A stretch of DNA of 20,118 nucleotides. It comes from Rhizobacter sp. GTDB lineage: Bacteria > Pseudomonadota > Gammaproteobacteria > Burkholderiales > Burkholderiaceae_C. The stretch covers positions 1 through 20,118 of the forward strand of contig JANYBE010000021.1 of the NCBI GenBank assembly GCA_025360945.1, in the 5' to 3' direction. The position numbers and the translations under genes were made by a program. Below, one piece after another: positions 7,168 through 12,953 of the stretch; position 1 is the first letter of the stretch; each line of letters opens with the position of its first letter. The notes below the pieces were generated by a model that saw only the letters and a program-made list of their open reading frames with translations, was not told the DNA's origin and made no database searches.

Positions 7168-8265
7168 CTAGACCGACAGCACGTGACCTTGCGCCGGATT
7201 CACCGTGCCGGCAAGCAGCGCTGCGTAGGTCGTGGCGATCGCCGCCTCACCCTTGCCACGCACCACCTGAAGCCACGGGTTCGCGCCAGCCGTCACCGGG
7301 CGCATGAATGCTGACCAGGCGTTGGCGAGCTGCTGTTGCAGGCCGCCCGGGCCCCAATCGGCGTTGCGCTTCGTGACCTGCGCCGGGGCGAAGAACAGCG
7401 CCGGCCTCGGGCCGGGCAGGCCTTTGCCGCTGCCGAGCGCGTCCCAGTGCGTACCGCCGACCGAGCAGCTGTAGCTCAGCTTGTCGCCGAAGTGCCGGTG
7501 CACGCTCGAGCGCACTGCAACGCTGCCGCTGAAATCGACGTAGACGGTGGCCACGTCGGCCGCCAGCGCGACAATCTCATCGTAGCCCAGCACCTGGTCA
7601 TAGCAGCCGAGCGCGCGCGTGAACGCGAGATTGCCTGCCGAGGTCAGGCCGATCACCTTGACCGCGGCGTCGCTGCCGCGCCGCTGCGCGAGGCAGAACG
7701 CAGTGCCGTAAGCGGTCTTGCTCGACGCGCTGGACAGCACCACAGAGCGCGCGCCGAAGAATGCGTTGTCGGCGAGAAAGTCGTCGATCAGGAACGAGGT
7801 GATGAACAACGGGCGCAGGAGTGCCTGCTCGGCCTCGCGAGTAGCCACGTAGCCCGGGTCGGTGGCGCAGCGGCTGTAGTGGTTGTAGACCGCATGCAAC
7901 TCGCGACGGTGCTCGGCACCGTCGAAGAACCCGCCCGGCGTGACGCGGGCCGGCTCCAAAACCACATCGCTCGCGATCGGGTAGTAGCCGTAGAAGCGCT
8001 CGCCGACGGCGACGCCGTCACAACGCGATTCGACCACGTTCGCGAAGCCCCAGACCGGAATGCAGCCGGTCGCAGCGTCGCCGGTCGGGAAAAACCCCCA
8101 GTAGTTCATCGCGTCGCCGAACGCGGCGTAGGTGATGTTGTTCGACGTGAGCGCGAATGCGTCGATGTGCAAACGCACCGTGCCATCCCTCAACGCCGCG
8201 GGTTCGCCGTGGGTCCAGTGGGCGTTGTTCAGCTTCCCGCGCTCGACGATGAACGTGGCGGTCAT
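7168..8265 (-). CDS. DUF2855 family protein (MDR-like)
   Basis: This 365-aa protein resembles the DUF2855 family, proteins of unknown activity with a medium-chain-dehydrogenase-like build. Supporting segments are ALTSNNITYAAFGDAMNYW (about 39-57), GCIPVWGFANV, FYGYYPIASDVVLEPARV, SFLIDDFLADNAFFGA and VVLSSASSKTAYGTA; the last resembles the start of a dinucleotide-binding fold. No zinc-ligand pattern is obvious. The start at 8265 is chosen over 8295 because AGGAGA sits 7 nt upstream of it. The divergent aldo/keto reductase starts 54 bp away, so the two redox-type genes may share a control region. The substrate is unknown. Confidence 0.87.
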   Translation of the reverse strand: MTATFIVERGKLNNAHWTHGEPAALRDGTVRLHIDAFALTSNNITYAAFGDAMNYWGFFPTGDAATGCIPVWGFANVVESRCDGVAVGERFYGYYPIASDVVLEPARVTPGGFFDGAEHRRELHAVYNHYSRCATDPGYVATREAEQALLRPLFITSFLIDDFLADNAFFGARSVVLSSASSKTAYGTAFCLAQRRGSDAAVKVIGLTSAGNLAFTRALGCYDQVLGYDEIVALAADVATVYVDFSGSVAVRSSVHRHFGDKLSYSCSVGGTHWDALGSGKGLPGPRPALFFAPAQVTKRNADWGPGGLQQQLANAWSAFMRPVTAGANPWLQVVRGKGEAAIATTYAALLAGTVNPAQGHVLSV

Positions 8266-8319
8266 GGGCAATCTCCTGTGCTGGTCATCTACCATGGAGT
8301 ATCGCGTCTGAGGTCTTCC

Positions 8320-9174
8320 ATGAACACCGTCAAACTCCCCGATACAACCTTACTGCCCGCACTCGGCCTGGGTTCCTGGCACATGGGCGAATCGGCCGCC
8401 AGCCGCGGGCGGGAGGTCGCGGCGGTGCGCCTCGCACTGGAACTCGGCTATCGCGTGATCGACACCGCGGAGATGTACGGCGACGGCGGTGCCGAGGAGG
8501 TCGTTGGCCGCGCGCTCTCGGAGGCGCTACGCGCCGGCACGGTGACGCGCGATCAGGTGTTCGTCGTCAGCAAGGTCTACCCGCACAATGCGAGCCTGGC
8601 CGGTGTGGCGGCGGCGTGTGAGCGCAGTCTGAGGCGCCTCGAACTGGATCGCATCGACCTCTACCTGCTGCACTGGCCCGGCCCGCACCCATTGCGCGAA
8701 ACCGTCGCCGGCTTCGAGGGGCTGCAAGCGCAGGGCCGCATCGTGCATTGGGGTGTGAGCAATTTCGACACCGACGACATGACGCAGCTCAGCACCGTTC
8801 CCGGCGCTGCGCGCTGCGCCACGAATCAGGTGTACTACTCGCTGAGCGCCCGGGGCGCTGAATTCAACCTGCTGCCATGGCAGCGCGCGCGATCGATGCC
8901 GCTGATGGCGTATTGCCCGCTCGACCAAGGCGATCTGGCACACGACGCGGTGCTGCAAGCGATTGGCGAGCGTCACGGTGCGACGGCATCTCAGGTGGCG
9001 CTTGCCTGGTTGATCGCGCGCGGTGGCGTGATGCCGATTCCGAAGGCCGTGCGCGAGACGCACCTGCGCGCGAACCTCGCTGCGGCCGACCTCGGGTTGA
9101 ACGAAGCCGACCTCAGCGAGATCGAGCGGCGCTTCCCTGCGCCGCGGCGCAAGCAGGCGCTGGCGATGCGCTGA
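8320..9174 (+). CDS. Aldo/keto reductase
   Basis: This 284-aa NAD(P)H-dependent carbonyl reductase is probably cytosolic. The catalytic tetrad of the superfamily is present: Asp48 (RVIDTAEMYG), Tyr53, Lys85 (VVSKVYPHN) and His118 (LYLLHWPGPHP). The (beta/alpha)8 signature segments follow: GVSNF, CATNQVYYS, PLMAYCPLDQG and the nucleotide-binding IPKAV near the C-terminus. It ends in an Arg/Lys-rich tail. The ATG at 8320 has GAGG about 7 nt upstream. The frame stays open far upstream (to 7336), but that part is antisense to the DUF2855 gene and is a shadow. The substrate is unknown. Confidence 0.95.
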   Translation: MNTVKLPDTTLLPALGLGSWHMGESAASRGREVAAVRLALELGYRVIDTAEMYGDGGAEEVVGRALSEALRAGTVTRDQVFVVSKVYPHNASLAGVAAACERSLRRLELDRIDLYLLHWPGPHPLRETVAGFEGLQAQGRIVHWGVSNFDTDDMTQLSTVPGAARCATNQVYYSLSARGAEFNLLPWQRARSMPLMAYCPLDQGDLAHDAVLQAIGERHGATASQVALAWLIARGGVMPIPKAVRETHLRANLAAADLGLNEADLSEIERRFPAPRRKQALAMR

Positions 9175-9193
9175 CGCGGGCCGCGCGCGTTCA

Positions 9194-9463
9194 TCACAGG
9201 CGCCGCACGCCAGCGAGCCAGCCGACGAGTTGACCGTCCAGGTACAGAGCGCCCTCCGGCGCGCCCGCCTCAGCGTAAAACTCGAACCGAGCCACCGGGT
9301 GCGGCGACCGGGCAGCGCGCCTCGCCAGGCGGCGCGACAAACGTGCGAGCGCAGCGCTGGCACTGCGCAGCCCCACGGCGGCCAAGTGGCGCGCTGCTTC
9401 GCGGGCCGGGCGCGGCGCTTCGACGGCGCCGGCGCCGGCGCGGAGATACTTCTGGCTCGACAT
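9194..9463 (-). CDS. Small basic hypothetical protein (89 aa)
   Basis: I do not recognise this family with confidence. The 89-aa protein has an Ala/Arg-rich helical half (residues 11-52, with RLSRRLARRAARS at 41-53) and a more ordered C-terminus (FEFYAEAGAPEG, then ALYLDGQLVGWL) that looks like a beta-hairpin. No signal peptide is seen. The ATG at 9463 is preferred to the one at 9478 because AAGGA lies 7-11 nt upstream of it and nothing suitable precedes 9478. It is 42 bp downstream of the 53-aa gene on the same strand, so the two probably form one transcript under the Fur-like promoter near 9900. Function unknown; the basic helix could bind nucleic acid or membrane. Confidence 0.7.
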   Translation of the reverse strand: MSSQKYLRAGAGAVEAPRPAREAARHLAAVGLRSASAALARLSRRLARRAARSPHPVARFEFYAEAGAPEGALYLDGQLVGWLAGVRRL

Positions 9464-9505
9464 GATGGTGTCCTTCATCGGGTGCGCGGCGTCACCGCGC
9501 GCTGT

Positions 9506-9667
9506 TCATGGGCTGTGCTGTTTCATCTGGTCCAGTTCGCGCCGCAGCATCCGGCTGCCTTGCCGGCGCATCGCGCCGCCACCGGGTTGGTGGCAGCCGG
9601 CGCGGCGGAAATGAGCGGGTGCCACGAGCGGATTGCGGGGCTTGAGGGGGGTGACGGTGATCTTCAT
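9506..9667 (-). CDS. Small basic hypothetical protein (53 aa) behind a structured leader
   Basis: A short ORF starting MKITVTPLKPRNPLVAPA and ending LRRELDQMKQHSP, 53 aa, with strong GC3 bias. It is preceded by an excellent Shine-Dalgarno sequence (AAGGAGA, 6 nt before the ATG). The Pro/Arg-rich N-terminus and the basic, helical C-terminus contain no signal peptide or cysteine-pair motif. An intrinsic-terminator-like hairpin (9691-9733) ends just before its ribosome-binding site, so expression may depend on read-through. A Fur-box-like promoter lies about 210 bp upstream, and the 89-aa gene follows after 42 bp. Function unknown; placement suggests a role in iron or haem homeostasis, but that is inference. 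Confidence 0.75.
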   Translation of the reverse strand: MKITVTPLKPRNPLVAPAHFRRAGCHQPGGGAMRRQGSRMLRRELDQMKQHSP

Positions 9668-9690
9668 AAAAGCTCTCCTTGTTCAGTCGA

Positions 9691-9733
9691 CAAAAACAAA
9701 ATGGCCCGGGGCGATGAACGCAACCCGGGCCAT
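9691..9733 (-). terminator. Intrinsic terminator / attenuator upstream of the 53-aa ORF
   Basis: Reading the minus strand, a perfect 10-bp stem (ATGGCCCGGG at 9733-9724 with CCCGGGCCAT at 9710-9701) encloses a 13-nt loop and is followed by TTTGTTTTTG (9700-9691). This is a strong Rho-independent terminator. It sits downstream of a promoter and immediately upstream of a good ribosome-binding site for the 53-aa gene. That placement fits an attenuated leader, or the 3' end of a small RNA with occasional read-through. Confidence 0.8.
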
Positions 9734-9740
9734 GTGACGC

Positions 9741-9762
9741 CTGACGCGTCGCGGCGCGTCAG
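9741..9762 (-). other. Second leader hairpin
   Basis: CTGACGCG and CGCGTCAG form a perfect 8-bp stem around a 6-nt loop, 7 bp upstream of the terminator hairpin. It is part of the putative structured leader and could pair alternatively with neighbouring GACGC-containing sequence (9735-9740). Confidence 0.55.
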
Positions 9763-9870
9763 TCAGCGTGGCGGTGAACCCGGTGGGGCAGCAAGCGAAG
9801 CGTGGGTCAGGGACATGAAATGCGAGGGGTGGGTTGATCGGCTGGGCATCTTCGCGGCGTACGGCTCTGC

Positions 9871-9929
9871 TTGCGAATTGCGCAAATGATAAACGAATGA
9901 TTATCTTGCGCAAGAGGTCTTGCGCAAGA
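9871..9929. repeat. TTGCGCAA palindrome array
   Basis: TTGCGCAA occurs at 9878-9885, 9906-9913 and 9920-9927, start-to-start distances of 28 and 14 bp, and a half copy TTGCG begins at 9871, 7 bp before the first. The last two copies are extended to the perfect 12-bp palindrome TCTTGCGCAAGA. The gap in the 14-bp rhythm is filled by the Fur-box-like element. The array surrounds the predicted -35/-10, so it could be an operator for a cooperative dimeric regulator. The HTH gene starting at 10502 is a candidate. Confidence 0.6.
9886..9913 (-). promoter_or_regulatory. Sigma70-like promoter overlapped by a Fur-box-like element
   Basis: On the minus strand TTGCGC (9913-9908), a 16-bp spacer and TATCAT (9891-9886) resemble -35 and -10 elements. 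The spacer and -10 are covered by GATAATCATTCGTTTATC (9905-9888), whose GATAA/TTATC arms and ATCATT core resemble the Fur consensus, although fit to the full 19-mer is only partial. Overlap with the -10 is the usual position for Fur repression. The next genes downstream on this strand are the 53-aa and 89-aa ORFs. Confidence 0.55.
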
Positions 9930-9965
9930 ATTTGAAGCCGCGTTGCAAAATGGCTAAGCGCGGTT

Positions 9966-10502
9966 TCAACGCTTCGGCTTGAGCGGCTTCACGGCTGCCT
10001 GCGTCTTGCTCCACAGCTCGCGACCGTCGTCCTCGGGCGGCTTGGTCGCACCGGGCTTTACGGACATTGGCGGCGACGGTGCCAGCACCTCACCGAGCAG
10101 GTCGAGCAGTCGTGTGCGGGCGCGCTGCGGATGGCGGCGGTAGTAGGTGAGGACGAGGCCGACGATGAAGCGCTCGTCGTCGTCTTGGGGAACGTTGCGT
10201 TGGCTCTCGTCCGGGGTGGCGGGCGCTGCGGTTGGCGTGCCGTGCGGCTGGTCCATCCAGCCCATCGGTTTGCGGCACAGTTGCTCGAACTGCCGCGCCA
10301 GTCGCTCGCCGATCTGGCGCGAGCGTCCCTTGATCTGGCTCCAGTAGCTCGGCTGGATCTGCAGGCGCTCGGCGAAGCGTCCTTCGAGGCCGCGCAGCGT
10401 CGCCGCATCGGGGTATTTGATTGTCGCGTGAACAAACTCGTCGAACAGGATCAGGGCGTTGTCGAGGCGGATCTGCGCGACATCGCGGGGGCCGGTGGTC
10501 AT
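9966..10502 (-). CDS. Helix-turn-helix (XRE-like) regulatory protein
   Basis: This 178-aa protein has a probable DNA-binding N-terminal half: residues 42-75 read as a Cro/C1-like helix-turn-helix (GRFAERLQIQ, PSYWSQIKGR, RQIGERLARQFEQL), followed by PMGWMDQPH. This pattern is seen in betaproteobacterial XRE-like regulators that recognise operators as dimers. Residues 107-135 form another helical segment (DERFIVGLVLTYYRRHPQ onward), and the C-terminus is Pro/Lys-rich and probably disordered. There is no strong Shine-Dalgarno sequence before the ATG; TTTATCAT lies 12-19 bp upstream. It is upstream of, and on the same strand as, the palindrome array and the small-protein operon, so it may control them. 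This link is inferred from position. Confidence 0.78.
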   Translation of the reverse strand: MTTGPRDVAQIRLDNALILFDEFVHATIKYPDAATLRGLEGRFAERLQIQPSYWSQIKGRSRQIGERLARQFEQLCRKPMGWMDQPHGTPTAAPATPDESQRNVPQDDDERFIVGLVLTYYRRHPQRARTRLLDLLGEVLAPSPPMSVKPGATKPPEDDGRELWSKTQAAVKPLKPKR

Positions 10503-10815
10503 GTGGCAGATGATAAAGCGGTCTTGAGCAGCCAGCGCAGGCCCAATTCACGCAGGACGGGAAGGGCCACGATGAGCAAAGTGGGTGCTCGCCTGGATGG
10601 CAGCCGGGTTGACGACGGCGCTACATGCCGCCGGTCCGCCCGACCCGGCGCGCCGCGCGACGCTTGCGCAGGCTCTGCTCGACAGCCTGGCGCTGACGAC
10701 GCTCTGAGCGCGCGGCTCCAGCCCGGCTTGCTCGCTGCAACTGAAAGCCTTGCCCTGGGGTGCGCGCGCCGGTGGAAAATCGGCGTTCCCCCATGTCTCT
10801 TAAGGACCCGCTTCG
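10503..10815. other. 313-bp gap between HTH gene and purT
   Basis: This gap holds the upstream regions of the divergent HTH gene and purT and, at 10572-10707, a possible broken small gene listed separately. No tRNA, long inverted repeat or terminator with a T-run was found. A longer minus-strand frame covering 10499-10843 has an Arg-rich composition, overlaps the purT start and is not supported. Confidence 0.5.
10572..10707 (+). pseudogene. Possible small secreted-protein gene with a one-base frameshift
   Basis: An ATG at 10572 has a good ribosome-binding site (GGAAGGG, 6 nt upstream). After three codons the coding-like frame shifts by one base at the AAA of 10578-10580. Reading past this gives about 44 aa: a signal-peptide-like start (MSKWVLAWMAAG, then LTTALHAAG) and a helical tail ending SLALTTL at the TGA of 10705-10707. 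Third positions after the shift are almost all G or C. Without a shift, an intact 40-aa ORF from a GTG at 10585 exists but lacks a ribosome-binding site. It could be a decayed gene, a sequencing indel, or chance in high-GC DNA. Confidence 0.35.
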
Positions 10816-12042
10816 ATGACCACGCTCGGAACCCCGCTCTCACCCCACGCCACCAAGGTCATGCTGCTGGGCAGCGGCGAGCTCGGCAAGGAAGTGCTGA
10901 TCGCGCTGCAGCGTCTGGGCGTCGAGACGATTGCCGTGGATCGCTACGACAACGCGCCCGGCCAGCAGGTGGCCCACCACGCGCGCACGATCCGGATGAG
11001 CGACCCCGCCCAACTCAAGGCCTTGATCGAGGCCGAGCGCCCGATGCTGGTTGTGCCCGAGATCGAGGCGATCGCCACAGCCGTGCTCGAAGAGCTCGAG
11101 GCAGCCGGTGTCGTGCGCGTGATCCCGACCGCGCGCGCCGCGCGGCTGACGATGGACCGCGAAGGCATCCGCCGCCTCGCTGCCGAAACGCTCGCGTTGC
11201 CGACCAGCCCATACAAGTTTTGCGATTCGCAGGCCGAGTTGCAGGCCGCGATCGACGGTGGGATCGGCTACCCGTGCATCGTCAAGCCAGTGATGAGCAG
11301 TTCGGGCAAGGGCCAGAGCAAGATCGACGGGCCGCACGACGTGCCCAAAGCCTGGGAGTACGCGATGGCCGGCGGCCGCGTCAGCCACGGTCGCGTGATC
11401 GTCGAAGGCTTTATCGATTTTGACTACGAGATCACGCAGCTAACGGTGCGCGCGCTCGGCGAGAACGGTCGGGTCGAAACCCACTTTTGCGAGCCGATCG
11501 GCCATGTGCAGGTGCAGGGCGACTACGTCGAGAGCTGGCAGCCGCATGCGATGCACGCGGATGCGCTGGCACGCTCGCGCGAGATCGCGAAAGCCGTCAC
11601 CGACAACCTCGGCGTAGCGCCGCAAGGCAAGCCCCAAGGGCTGGGTCTGTTTGGCGTCGAGCTGTTCGTGAAGGGCGCGGATGTCTGGTTCAGCGAGGTC
11701 TCGCCGCGCCCGCACGACACCGGCATGGTGACGATGATCACGCAGTGGCAGAACGAGTTCGAGCTGCATGCGCGCGCGATCCTCGGCCTACCGGTCAACA
11801 CCGCGCTGAAGAGCGCCGGCGCGAGTGCGGTGATCTACGGCGGCGTCGATGCGAAAGGCCTGGTATTCGATGGCGTTGACGCTGCGCTGCGGGTGCCCAA
11901 CACCGAGCTGCGCCTGTTCGGCAAGCCCGAGAGCTTCAAGAAGCGCCGCATGGGCGTGGCGCTGGCGTTCGATGACGATGTCGAGCTGGCGCGCGTGCGT
12001 GCCAAGCAGGCTGCCGCCTGCGTCAAACCACGGGCCGCGTGA
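10816..12042 (+). CDS. purT: Formate-dependent phosphoribosylglycinamide formyltransferase
   Basis: PurT makes formyl-GAR from GAR, formate and ATP, the folate-independent route for the third step of purine synthesis. The 408-aa length is close to the usual ~392 of the family. Visible features are the N-terminal GSGELGKE (19-26), EIEAIAT (82-88), the ATP-grasp loop KPVMSSSGKGQS (157-168) and the metal/ATP-binding FSEVSPRPHDTGMVT followed by TQWQNEFELHARAILGLP. The ATG at 10816 has AAGGA 9 nt upstream, and the extra N-terminal residues relative to the family core are few. It is followed on the same strand by a damaged membrane-protein gene starting 26 bp later. No purine riboswitch was seen upstream. 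Confidence 0.97.
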   Translation: MTTLGTPLSPHATKVMLLGSGELGKEVLIALQRLGVETIAVDRYDNAPGQQVAHHARTIRMSDPAQLKALIEAERPMLVVPEIEAIATAVLEELEAAGVVRVIPTARAARLTMDREGIRRLAAETLALPTSPYKFCDSQAELQAAIDGGIGYPCIVKPVMSSSGKGQSKIDGPHDVPKAWEYAMAGGRVSHGRVIVEGFIDFDYEITQLTVRALGENGRVETHFCEPIGHVQVQGDYVESWQPHAMHADALARSREIAKAVTDNLGVAPQGKPQGLGLFGVELFVKGADVWFSEVSPRPHDTGMVTMITQWQNEFELHARAILGLPVNTALKSAGASAVIYGGVDAKGLVFDGVDAALRVPNTELRLFGKPESFKKRRMGVALAFDDDVELARVRAKQAAACVKPRAA

Positions 12043-12068
12043 ACCCCCACGCCGCGAGGACCGAAGCG

Positions 12069-12512
12069 ATGGCATCGGGGACCTCGCTGTTCCTGCTCTT
12101 TTAGGGCTGCCGCGCTGGGTGGCCTGCTGCTGGGCCTGCTCGTGGGCCTGCTCCTGGGCTGGTGGCGTGGCATTTTCTGGGGCGTGGGTGTCGCCTGTCG
12201 CGTGATCGGTCTTGGGGCCAGCACCGCGCCCGCTCGGCTGGCATGGCAGCGCTGGCGGTTCGTGTTGCATGCGGCGCTGGTGCCGGGCAGGTTGCTCGGT
12301 TTGCGCAGCGATCCGCAGGTCGAGTTCGCTGACGACACGGGGCTCGGCACTCCGGCCGCGCCTTTCTCGTCATGGGCATCGGCGCAACACTGTTCGCCAT
12401 CGCGTTCAGGTTGCGTCGCGAAGGGGACTGGCAAGTGCCTGTAATCTGCCTCATCATCGCACCCGGCTTCGTCCTGTTCGGGGGAGGGACGCTACTTTTT
12501 GGAAGCAAATGA
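12069..12512 (+). pseudogene. Small membrane-protein gene, apparently frameshifted twice
   Basis: An ATG at 12069 with an AGGA site encodes only MASGTSLFLLF before TAG at 12102. A one-base shift at the TTTT of 12099-12102 opens a frame with strong GC3 bias: RAAALGG, three GLLL-type repeats, then WWRGIFWG and a basic stretch through DPQVEFADD. Near 12330-12370 the coding signal returns to the first frame, giving AFLVMGIGATLFAIAFRLRR, QVPVICLIIAP and FVLFGGGTLLFGSK, ending at TGA 12510-12512. The sum would be a ~147-aa protein with a hydrophobic N-terminus and two C-terminal membrane segments. A separate 46-aa protein from ATG 12372 is possible but lacks a ribosome-binding site. Decay, indel errors and recoding are all open. 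Family not recognised. Confidence 0.5.
12121..12156 (+). repeat. 12-bp tandem repeat, three copies
   Basis: GGCCTGCTGCTG, GGCCTGCTCGTG and GGCCTGCTCCTG follow each other directly, with a fourth degenerate unit starting GGCTGGTGG. In the coding-like frame each unit encodes Gly-Leu-Leu-Leu/Val, lengthening a membrane helix. Copy-number slippage would keep the frame. Confidence 0.75.
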
Positions 12513-12543
12513 GACGCAGGTTTCGCGGGAAGAGGACAAAAAA

Positions 12544-12942
12544 ATGACAACAGGTGCATGGTGGCTGCTGGTCGGCGTTGCGCTGGTATTTGGCGCTGTC
12601 GCGGGCGGCTTGGGCACGCTGCGGATTGCGCGGCTCAGATTCGCGCGGCAGCTGCGGCGCGCAACCGAGGATGTGCAGCAGCGTCACGTGGCGACGCTCG
12701 ATCAGTTGCGCGCCGCGCAGGTGCGTGCCCAGACCGAGCTCGACCAATCGCGCAATTCGTTCAAGCGCCAGCTTGCGGTGATGGCCGCCGAGCCGCGTGC
12801 CGCCCTTGAGCGTGCCGAGGAACGATTGAAGGCGGCCTATGCCGAGCTCGACCGTTTGCGCGGCAAGGGCACGCCCGATACGGGGTCTGCCGAGCTGAGC
12901 GACGGCTTCGCCGCGACGCGCCCGATGCGCGACGGCATGTAG
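12544..12942 (+). CDS. Membrane-anchored coiled-coil hypothetical protein
   Basis: This 132-aa protein has one N-terminal membrane segment (residues 5-26, WWLLVGVALVFGAVAGG) followed by a long charged helix with coiled-coil character (about 30-105, rich in Arg, Gln, Glu and Ala) and a short disordered tail. The layout resembles YhcB/ZapG-type envelope proteins, but no diagnostic motif is seen, so only the architecture is claimed. The ATG at 12544 is well supported by AGAGGA 7 nt upstream; the frame extends to 12499 without a better site. It follows the frameshifted membrane gene by 31 bp and ends 11 bp from the convergent EF-G-like gene. Confidence 0.75.
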   Translation: MTTGAWWLLVGVALVFGAVAGGLGTLRIARLRFARQLRRATEDVQQRHVATLDQLRAAQVRAQTELDQSRNSFKRQLAVMAAEPRAALERAEERLKAAYAELDRLRGKGTPDTGSAELSDGFAATRPMRDGM

Positions 12943-12953
12943 TGCGGCACAAG

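Larger units (their letters stand above)
9691..9879 (-). ncRNA. Candidate leader RNA or sRNA ending at the 9691-9733 terminator
   Basis: If transcription begins about 7 nt after the predicted -10 element (9886-9891), the RNA up to the terminator would be roughly 190 nt. It holds a second perfect hairpin (8-bp stem 9741-9748 with 9755-9762, loop TCGCGG) next to the terminator hairpin. The stretch has no convincing ORF: the only long frame starts at a TTG inside the promoter. It could be an iron-regulated sRNA, an attenuated 5' leader, or both. No known RNA family was recognised. Confidence 0.4.

Noticed and set aside
7336..8319. Long plus-strand extension of the aldo/keto reductase frame
   Set aside because: It is antisense to the DUF2855 gene and Arg/Ala/Val-rich; the reductase domain begins exactly at ATG 8320 with its own ribosome-binding site.
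9683..9913. 76-aa minus-strand ORF upstream of the 53-aa gene
   Set aside because: It starts at a TTG inside the predicted promoter, reads through both leader hairpins, has no ribosome-binding site, and its composition is not protein-like.
9938..9963. CCGCG/CGCGG inverted repeat just after the HTH gene as a terminator
   Set aside because: The stem is only 5 bp with a 16-nt loop and no T-run on the minus strand.
10499..10843. 114-aa minus-strand ORF overlapping the HTH start by 4 bases
   Set aside because: The ATGA overlap is tempting, but the protein is Arg/Pro-rich, runs into purT coding sequence, and its start lacks a ribosome-binding site.
10131..11423. 430-aa plus-strand frame across the HTH gene and purT
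   Set aside because: It is a high-GC shadow: out of frame with purT and antisense to the HTH gene, with no recognisable domain.
12101..12559. 152-aa minus-strand ORF after purT
   Set aside because: Pro/Arg/Cys-rich composition and antisense to a strand with clear membrane-protein coding signal.
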